A stretch of 64,000 nt of DNA from Bacteroidota bacterium (GTDB lineage: Bacteria > Bacteroidota > Bacteroidia > Chitinophagales > LD1), in the NCBI GenBank assembly GCA_947475165.1, contig CANJLD010000020.1, forward strand, positions 1-64,000. Reading direction: 5' to 3'. Of this stretch, positions 36,256-43,200 are shown piece after piece. Each line of letters begins with the position of its first letter. Position 1 is the stretch's first letter. The position numbers were made by a program, and so were the translations under genes. The notes under the pieces were generated by a model that saw only the letters and a list, made by a program, of their open reading frames with translations, made no database searches and was not told the DNA's origin.

Positions 36256-37244
36256 TGTACGACAACAAGTATCACTCCAACGATTTATCGCAATACTCTT
36301 TCCTTGTTACCGGTGGTGCCGGTTTTATCGGTTCTAATATTGTGGAGTATTTATTGAAGTATGGTGCGAAGAAAGTCCGTGTGTTCGATAATCTGGCAAC
36401 CGGTAGAAGTTCAAACCTGGAAGAGTTCAAATCAAATGCTGCTTTTGAATTTATTGAAGGCGATTTGCGCAACTTAGATGCCTGCCGCAAAGCCTGCGAA
36501 GGAATTGATTTTGTTTCGCACCAAGCCGCTTTGGGTTCTGTTCCCCGCTCTATTAACGAGCCGTGGAATACTAATGATGTAAACGTAGGTGGTTTTGTAA
36601 ATATGATTACCGCTGCTAAGGACGCGGGAGTTAAGAAGTTTGTTTATGCCTCGTCCTCTTCGGTATTTGGCGATGAAAAAACTTTGCCGAAAGTGGAAGA
36701 GAAGATTGGCAAACAACTTTCGCCTTATGCGGTGAGCAAGTATGCCAACGAGTTGTATGCCGATGTTTTTCATAAGGTTTATGGCTTACCGGTTATCGGT
36801 CTTCGATACTTCAACATCTTCGGGCCTAAGCAAGACCCTAACGGACAATACGCTGCCGTTATTCCTTTGTTTGTTTCTAAAATTATGAGCAGGGGAGAAG
36901 TATTTATTGATGGCGATGGCGAGCAAACCCGCGACTTTACTTTTGTAGAAAATGCCGTGCAGGCCAATGTGTGCGCCATGCTTTGCGAAAACAAAGAGGC
37001 ATTTGGGCAGGTATTTAATATTGCAGTAGGAGAGAACTTCTCGGTAAATCAGCTTTATAATAAAATAGGAGAGTTGCTGGGCAGCGACCACAAAGCCACT
37101 TACCGTGCTGCCCGTGCCGGTGATGTGAGAAACTCTTTGGCTGATATTTCAAAAGCAAAAAACCTTCTGGGCTATAACCCGCAGTTTAATTTCGATAAAG
37201 GGCTTGCCTTAACCGTGGAATATTTCCGCGTGTTGAATGCTTAA
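36255..37244 (+). CDS. UDP-N-acetylglucosamine 4-epimerase-like SDR (WbpP/TviC-like)
   Basis: 329 residues from the ATG overlapping the rfbB stop; the longer frame reading into rfbB is not credible. VTGGAGFIGSN, HQAALGSVPRSI, SSSSVFGD, catalytic YAVSKYANE, RYFNIFGPKQDP and DGEQTRDFTFVENAV match WbpP/TviC C4-epimerases interconverting UDP-GlcNAc and UDP-GalNAc (or the uronates). Last gene of the operon, followed by a nest of spacer repeats and a bidirectional terminator. Confidence 0.9.
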   Translation: MYDNKYHSNDLSQYSFLVTGGAGFIGSNIVEYLLKYGAKKVRVFDNLATGRSSNLEEFKSNAAFEFIEGDLRNLDACRKACEGIDFVSHQAALGSVPRSINEPWNTNDVNVGGFVNMITAAKDAGVKKFVYASSSSVFGDEKTLPKVEEKIGKQLSPYAVSKYANELYADVFHKVYGLPVIGLRYFNIFGPKQDPNGQYAAVIPLFVSKIMSRGEVFIDGDGEQTRDFTFVENAVQANVCAMLCENKEAFGQVFNIAVGENFSVNQLYNKIGELLGSDHKATYRAARAGDVRNSLADISKAKNLLGYNPQFNFDKGLALTVEYFRVLNA

Positions 37245-37259
37245 AACAAGAAAAGGAAG

Positions 37260-37371
37260 TTTGTCATGCCGAGCCTGCCTGACGGTGGGCAGGGAACGAG
37301 GTATCTTGGTTTTCTTTTAAAACCCAATACAAGATTTCTCACTTCGCAGAGCCTTCGTTCAAAATGACAAG
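37260..37371 (-). mobile_element. MITE-like element with TTTGTCAT/ATGACAA ends, copy 2
   Basis: The same ends and internal blocks (GAGGTATCTT, ATACAAGATTTCTC, TTCGTTCAAAATGACAA) as the element at 7425, in opposite orientation. It also carries a family D palindrome inserted near one end, so it is about 20 bp longer. Confidence 0.6.
37274..37293 (+). repeat. Palindromic repeat, family D copy 4, nested in the MITE-like element
   Basis: CCTGCCTGACGGTGGGCAGG. It lies between the left end (TTTGTCATGCCGAG) and the GAACGAGG block of the host element. The copy at 7425 lacks it. Confidence 0.7.
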
Positions 37372-37384
37372 ACTGTCCTGATAT

Positions 37385-37427
37385 AAAACAAAAAAGCCAT
37401 CCTTTTAAGAGATGGCTTTTTTGTTTT
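37385..37427. terminator. Bidirectional intrinsic terminator
   Basis: GCCATC and GATGGC flanked by A6 and T6 and further paired bases, about 17 bp in all around a 9-nt loop. It serves the nucleotide-sugar operon and the convergent barrel gene. Confidence 0.9.
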
Positions 37428-37428
37428 T

Positions 37429-37470
37429 GAGGAGATTGCTTCGGTCGCAAAGCCTCCCTCGCAATGACGT
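37429..37470 (-). repeat. Spacer GTCATTGCGAGG-type repeat, family E copy 2
   Basis: Reverse complement reads GTCATTGCGAGGGAGGCTTT ... CGAAGCAATCTCCT, the spacer relative of the element translated inside the MMPL fusion at 14461. Confidence 0.85.
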
Positions 37471-37474
37471 TTTT

Positions 37475-38072
37475 TTATTGTTCGCAGTGGAAACGGAAGC
37501 CTAGTTTTAAACCAAGGGAGCAATTATAAATATCCCCGTTATCCATTCGATCTTCATTTTCAGATGCTTTGAATGATGCGATATTTAAGAAATTAATTTG
37601 TGGACCAACGAATAAATCTACATGGTCAGCTAAATTTAGTTCCGCACCTAGTAATATATTCCAGCCCAAACGGGCATTGTCTTTCATCTCAGTAGTGGTA
37701 AGCTTATCATTACCTTTTGTTGTTGTTAGTTTGTCACCGTTAGAGTTAAAAGAGGTAGACTGAAAATTCTGAAATACCGGAAAATTAAACTGTGGACCTG
37801 TAGAAAATTCAAAAGTTGATTTAGGCATTTGTTCCACCAATGTCAAAGCCGATGAAAGGCACTCTATACTGATAAGGGTCGGGCATTTCGTAATTTTTGC
37901 CTTTAGCGTAGAAATAATAATCGGCACTGGGTGTAATATGAAACTCACCGCAATGATGGGCAAAGGTGCCTGCGGCAGCATCTTTTTTTGCGGGAAATAA
38001 TGGATTGTTAGTGCTGGCAAAACAAATACTGCTTAAAGCTAAAAATGCGAGAGTGAGGAATGGGTTTTTCAT
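37475..38072 (-). pseudogene. Frameshifted small outer-membrane barrel protein
   Basis: The first frame gives a signal peptide (MKNPFLTLAFLALSSICFAS) and a strand-rich start up to FIGFDIGGTNA and a stop. The second frame continues directly with KSTFEFSTGPQFNFPVF and further barrel strands to an end in FRFHCEQ. Removing one T at about 37824 (GCC-TAA to GCC-AAA) joins them as GGTNAKSTFEF, and the total length is one over a multiple of three. This is either a recent frameshift or a sequencing error; no slippery run is present. An internal DKLTTT duplication is also seen. Confidence 0.75.
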
Positions 38073-38179
38073 ATCTGGTTTATTTTAGTTAGTGCCAAAG
38101 TGCGAAGTATTTTTTGAGTTTCAAAATTTGGGTTGTGGATTTGTTTGAACGCGGGCTTTAATTTTTTCGCGAACCCAAC

Positions 38180-38608
38180 TCACTTCCCTTTCAACTTCTC
38201 AATTAATTCTTTCAGCAATTCAATTTGGTCGCGCAGGCTTTTGTTTTCCGTCCGCAGTTTTTCGTTTTTGGTTTCTGTTCCCTCCAGGCTTTTTACGTAA
38301 CCCTTTTGTTTATCAAGTTCTGCCTGCAGCGGGTTAGGCTCGGGCTTTACATCGGGGCGGTACAGAGCCATTAAATCTTTCTTAAACAGTTTGCTCAATT
38401 CCATCATTTCGGGTATAGGCAGGTAAACCCTCTTAAGCCAGTTATCTACTGTCTTGGTGGTTTTGCCCACAAAATCGGCAACCATTTGCTTAGTCATTTT
38501 TTGTTCAACCATAAGGGTGGCAATTACTGCTCCTATTTTTGCGGGTTTAGAAGCGTAGCTGTGGTTACTGCCGGAAACGTTGTTTTTACTTGAAAATGCT
38601 TTTTTCAT
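38180..38608 (-). CDS. HTH regulator with C-terminal coiled coil
   Basis: 142 residues. A basic N-terminus is followed by a helix-turn-helix (about 25-75; MTKQMVADFVGKTTKTVDNW then LKR), a Pro-rich linker, and a heptad-patterned C-terminus (about 90-140; LRTENKSLRDQIELLKELIE) that should dimerise. It is divergent from, and about 370 bp before, the plus-strand gene at 38983, with the second 21-bp array between. It could therefore bind that array (inference). No family name is certain. Confidence 0.65.
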   Translation of the reverse strand: MKKAFSSKNNVSGSNHSYASKPAKIGAVIATLMVEQKMTKQMVADFVGKTTKTVDNWLKRVYLPIPEMMELSKLFKKDLMALYRPDVKPEPNPLQAELDKQKGYVKSLEGTETKNEKLRTENKSLRDQIELLKELIEKLKGK

Positions 38609-38728
38609 AATAGGTGGTTTTGGGTTTTATAAAATTTACCTTAAAACTAAAGCCGGCAGTAACAAATTCAAAGGCGGCTAATCCATTTCTTCTCATGGTT
38701 GCCTTATTTCGGCTTTGGGTGGTGTTGT

Positions 38729-38883
38729 TTCCGAAATGGTGTTTCTCATTTCCGAAATGGGCTTTCGTATTTCCGAAATGGGGCTTCCTATTTCCGAAAT
38801 GGGGCTTCTTATTTCCGAAGTGGGGCTTCTTATTTCCGAAGTGGGGCTTCTCATTTCCGAAGTGGGGTTTCCTGTTTCCGAAA
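38729..38883 (+). repeat. 21-bp tandem array, seven units plus a partial
   Basis: Units resemble TTCCGAAATGGGGCTTCTTA plus T; the left ones carry GAAATGG and the right ones GAAGTGG, a gradient of variants. The last, partial unit is TTCCGAAA. It fills most of the 374-bp spacer between the divergent regulator and the gene at 38983. Long frames are open in several phases (for instance GNKKPHF heptads on the minus strand), without convincing coding signals. The remainder of the spacer shows no further structure. Confidence 0.9.
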
Positions 38884-38982
38884 CCCTTTTTCTTAACCGC
38901 AAAAAGATTTGTGTTAAACCGGAGGAGAATTGCGTTTGCCCAAAGCCACTCCCTTTCTTTACAGAAACAAAACCATATAACC

Positions 38983-39978
38983 ATGTCAACTTTTATCTCT
39001 CCCGATCGCGACTATAGGTTCAGCGATGCCCGTTTAATTGAAATTGCTTTAGAAAAAATTGCTTTTGCCGAGCGCGATGCCACCGAACTGGCTACCGTAG
39101 GCATTACTCCCGTGTGGGTTACCGACCTCGAGAACCAGGTGCTGGCTTTTGGTGCTATGCCCACCGATACTATTGAGTTAGGTGAGCAGAAAGAAGCCAC
39201 CGAGGAAAAAGAAGCAGATGCCGACCTGCTGATAGATAAGCTGAAAGAATTACGATCGGCAGCCAAGCGCGCATTGGGCGAAAAAAGCGTGGCTTTTGAC
39301 ACCTTCGGCTTTAAGGGGCTCGATAAATTTAAAGATTCGGATTTGCTGAAAATAGCTTTGGTAATACCGGCACTTACTACTAAGCATGCGGTGGTGCTTG
39401 CCACCAAAGGCTGGTTGGCTGCCGATAATACCGAACTGCAAACCATGTTTACCGATTTTGTTGGCGGCATACAAAACCAAGCCATGGAAACCGGCAGCCG
39501 GGACATAGCTACCGATGACCGGATAGCCGAAGGCAACGAAGTTTACAATCTGCTTGAAAACGAATTATGCGAAGCCGCCAAAAGCTACTGGCGCACCCGT
39601 TCAGCCGCTAAGTATAACGACTATATTATTTACAACACCGGTTCCGGTACCAGCGGCATAAACATAGTGCGCGAAGCAGAACTGACAGGGGCTATGCCGG
39701 TAAATATTCCAATAGCCGATATTATTTTTACCTCACACACGCGGGTGCTTATTGAAATTACCAATAATGCCCAGCAGGCTTATGCCGGTGCTACCCCTGC
39801 CGCAGTGTATAATATGGGTGACCCACTACTGGATTTAGCCATAGGTAACGAAGATTTAACGGCCGCAGAGTTTGCCGCAGCTACCGGTTTGGGAACCGTT
39901 GGCGATTTTTTAATGGTGCGCTTAGTAGGGGTGGGTCCGGGGCATTTTAAAATTACGTTTACTAATGTGGCGGAGTAA
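38983..39978 (+). CDS. Helical protein with beta-rich C-terminus, downstream of a 21-bp array
   Basis: 331 residues. The first about 210 are predicted helical and acidic/Ala-rich (LIEIALEKIAFAERDATELA, DADLLIDKLKELRSAAKRALG, GNEVYNLLENELCEAAKSYW). The last about 110 are beta-rich (VNIPIADIIFTSHTRVLIEI, FLMVRLVGVGPGHFKITF). No signal peptide. ATG chosen because the preceding frame is the repeat array. The helical N-terminus plus beta-sandwich-like C-terminus recalls the genes at 5904 and 62831, though direct sequence similarity is weak. Followed by a CCCCTAAA-type repeat and a hairpin terminator. Function unknown. Confidence 0.6.
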   Translation: MSTFISPDRDYRFSDARLIEIALEKIAFAERDATELATVGITPVWVTDLENQVLAFGAMPTDTIELGEQKEATEEKEADADLLIDKLKELRSAAKRALGEKSVAFDTFGFKGLDKFKDSDLLKIALVIPALTTKHAVVLATKGWLAADNTELQTMFTDFVGGIQNQAMETGSRDIATDDRIAEGNEVYNLLENELCEAAKSYWRTRSAAKYNDYIIYNTGSGTSGINIVREAELTGAMPVNIPIADIIFTSHTRVLIEITNNAQQAYAGATPAAVYNMGDPLLDLAIGNEDLTAAEFAAATGLGTVGDFLMVRLVGVGPGHFKITFTNVAE

Positions 39979-40008
39979 AAACCCCTAAATCCCCTAAAGG
40001 GGACTTAA
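39979..40008 (+). repeat. CCCCTAAA-type repeat, family F copy 2
   Basis: AACCCCTAAATCCCCTAAAG followed by GGGACTT, beginning right at the stop codon of the preceding gene, as in the copy at 7400. Confidence 0.8.
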
Positions 40009-40019
40009 ATACAAATACA

Positions 40020-40049
40020 AAGAGTCTCTCACCGGTGGAGAGGCTCTTG
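40020..40049 (+). terminator. Probable intrinsic terminator containing ACCGGT
   Basis: AAGAGTCTCTCACC pairs with GGTG-GAGAGGCTCTT (one bulge, one wobble), followed by GTATTTTC. The loop region is the over-represented hexamer itself. Confidence 0.6.
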
Positions 40050-40158
40050 TATTTTCTTGGCTACTGCCTACTTGTATTCCTTTATTGTGGATAATAACCC
40101 CGCCCGCCCCACCTTACTCATGCAACATCAGCGGCTTAAAACCTGTCAATAGTTTGTG

Positions 40159-40166
40159 TAATTTTG
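40159..40166 (+). promoter_or_regulatory. Bacteroidota-type -7 box upstream of the giant adhesin
   Basis: TAATTTTG matches TAnnTTTG and lies 70 bp before the chosen start of the adhesin gene. No clear -33 TTTG was found at the ideal distance. Confidence 0.4.
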
Positions 40167-40235
40167 ATAACCGTGCGGCAAGTGAATTATTTTACATTTA
40201 CGCTCCGCACATCAAGTAAAAAGAACAAGCTATAT

Positions 40236-43200
40236 ATGTTAAAGAAGTTTACTTTTCTTTTCTTCTCTTCTCTCGTTTTTATTGCCATGCAGGCGCAGCC
40301 GCTGAACGATGATTGTATCAGTGCTACGCCTGTTACCATTCCGGGCTCGGGAAATATCTGCATTAACAGCAGTACTATAGGAGCTACTTCTACCAATTGG
40401 GTTACAGCCGTATGCGGACAAACCCCGTGGACCAACGATGTGTGGTTTACTTTTATTTCGAACGGAAGTTTAAATACTATTACAGTGCAACCAACCGGTT
40501 CACCTGCCGCACAACGTTTGGGAGTTGCGGTATATACAGGAGGTTGTGGTGCCTTAGGCGGCTTAGGAACTTATTGTGGCGTTTCGCCAACAGCGGGAGG
40601 AACGGTTACAATAACACAAGCGGGCGCAGCCGGCACACAATATTGGATTGAGGTAAGTGCATTTTTAGCCGATGGAAATTTTCAGTTGTGTATTAACTCG
40701 GCTACTCCACCGGCAAGCCCCGGAACGTCATGCGCTACGGCTACACCCATTTGCGATTTATCAGCATTTACTTTAGCTACAGGGCCTGCGGGTACAGGTT
40801 TGTTTACCCCAAGTTGTTTTCTTAATCCGGCTAACTCATCGTTGTGGTATCAGTTTAGTGTAGGTAGTAATGGCTTGCTTGCTTTTAGCGTTAATCCTTT
40901 GCTTCCGCTTACAGAATTAGACTGGGCGTTGTATGATATTACCGGAGGTTGCGCCACTATTAACCAGCCTGCTAACGAGGTAGGCTGTAATTATAACTGG
41001 AATAGTCAGGGCAGTAATCCGGTGGGTATGTCGCCAGGTTCGCTTACCGCTTGCCCTTCTACCGGTTTGCCCGGTACTGCTGCGGGTGAGTTTTGTCCGT
41101 CCATAAACGTAATAGCCGGACATACGTACGCAATTTTTATAGATAACTTTTCGAACAACAGCTCCGGTTGGGATTTTAACTGGACGGGCAGTACCTTTCA
41201 AATGGCTCCTACTTCTGCCTTTACTTTAAACACGAATAAAATTTGCGGAAACACCGGTAGTGTAACGGTTACCAATAACAGTGTGGGTGCAGCTACTACA
41301 GTAACCAATTGGGGCGATGGAAGTGCTGCCACCAATGGCGCTAACCCCGGTACACATAATTATACATCTCCCGGTACTTACCTAGTTTCTATGGTAGTAA
41401 CTTCAGCTACCGGTTGTACGGATGTAAGCTCGCAGTCTATTCAAATTATTCCTTTCCCTATTCTTACCATGGTTAGCGATACCATCTGCTTAGGCTTACA
41501 GGCAACTATATCGGCCACACCTGATATTTCAGGTGGAACATATTCCTGGAGCCCTGGTCCGTTCAATACGCAAACGGTGAATGTTTCACCCGCTGCTACT
41601 ACCCCGTATACCGTTACTTATACCTCTATTGATAACTGCACCGCCACCGGTGTAGCAACGGTTACAGTAAGCACCTCTAACTTTACAGTAAATGCGGGGC
41701 CCGATTCAACTATCTGCGCCAATCAAACGGTGTTGCTTAATGGAAGTGTTACCCCTGCCGGTGCATATACTTATAGCTGGACTCCGAGCGCAACGCTTAT
41801 CAATGCCAACACACTTAATCCTGCGGCCCGGCCTACATCTAATACGCTTTACACTTTATCGGTAACCGATGCCGGTGGTTGCAGTAAAACAGATGCCGTG
41901 CAATTAAACGTGGTGAACGTAGCAGTTCCGGTTACTGTAACGGCTGTTCCTTCTATTGTTTGTCCCGGTCAACCGGTGCAGTTAGATTGTAGTATTTTGC
42001 CTGTAAATTGTGGAGCGAGCCCACCTTGTAACGGTAATAATATTACTAACTCTATAGGTCCGGGAAATCTGGTTCAGCCTGGTTCCGCTTTGCAGCCGCC
42101 AACATTGTTTGGTAACTTTTTGAAGAGTGGAAGAAATCAAATGCTTTATACAGCCGCTGAAATTGGTCCTGCATTAGGAGGCCCTTGTATTATTAAGGCT
42201 GTTACTTTTAATATAGCAGTATTTAATAGTAATGCTTTCTTACAAAATTTTACAATTAAGATGGCCTGCACTAACCTTGGTAGTTTAACTACTTGGGAAC
42301 AGAACCTTACTACTGTTTATACATCGGTAAACCCGTATCAGCCGCAAGCAGGCTGGCTGAACGGAATTGCGCTCACTACTCCTTTTGCCTGGGATGGCGT
42401 ATCGAACCTAATCGTTGATATTTGCTGGAACAATCCTGCTACGTTTGGAAACCAGAACAACAAGGCAGAATGTACTAACACTGCATTTACCAGTTATCTG
42501 TATTCGTTTTCAAGCGCATCTAATCAATGTGGAACGGTTACTGCACCAACAACTTCAACGTTGCGGCCGAACGTTAAACTTAACTATTGTGCACCTAATA
42601 TTAGCAACTATGCTATTATGTGGAATCCAAGCACCGGACTGAATGCAGTTTCAAATGCATCCATTCATAACCCTACAACTAATCCAGTTGTAACCACTAA
42701 CTATAGTGTGAAAGTTGATACCGGTGTTTGTGCGGGTAATGGTGTAATTACCGTGCAGGTAGATAATTCAACGGTAAGTGCCGGGGCAGATATTGCTTCG
42801 TGTCCTAACGCACCGGTTGCCTTAATCGCAACGGTAAGCGGCACTATACTGCCCGGTCCCGCCTCTTTTGTATGGACTACCTTAGCCGGTGCTAACGTAG
42901 GAAATACGCAAACCGTAAACGTTACGCCTGCCGTAACCACAACTTACATAGTTACTTTAAACGGAGGAGCATGCGTTAAGAGAGATACCATTACCGTGAA
43001 CGTTGGCTCGTTAACACCAACAGCTACCCCAACTAACGCTACCTGCTTTGGCGCAAACAACGGAAGTATTTTGGCGGCATCGCCTAATGGCACAAGCCCG
43101 TTTAGTTATTTGTGGAGTGCCAATGCTGCCACAGGTAACACCGCAACAGCTAGTAATCTTGCCCCGGCAAATTATCAGGTAACGGTTACGGATGTAAACG

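Noticed and set aside
37824-37830. Programmed frameshift in the barrel gene
   Set aside because: No slippery heptamer, pseudoknot or RF2-like context; a mutation or sequencing error is simpler.
38586-38984. GNKKPHF-heptad protein encoded by the second array
   Set aside because: Same explanation; it also reads through the start of the regulator gene and mirrors plus-strand frames.
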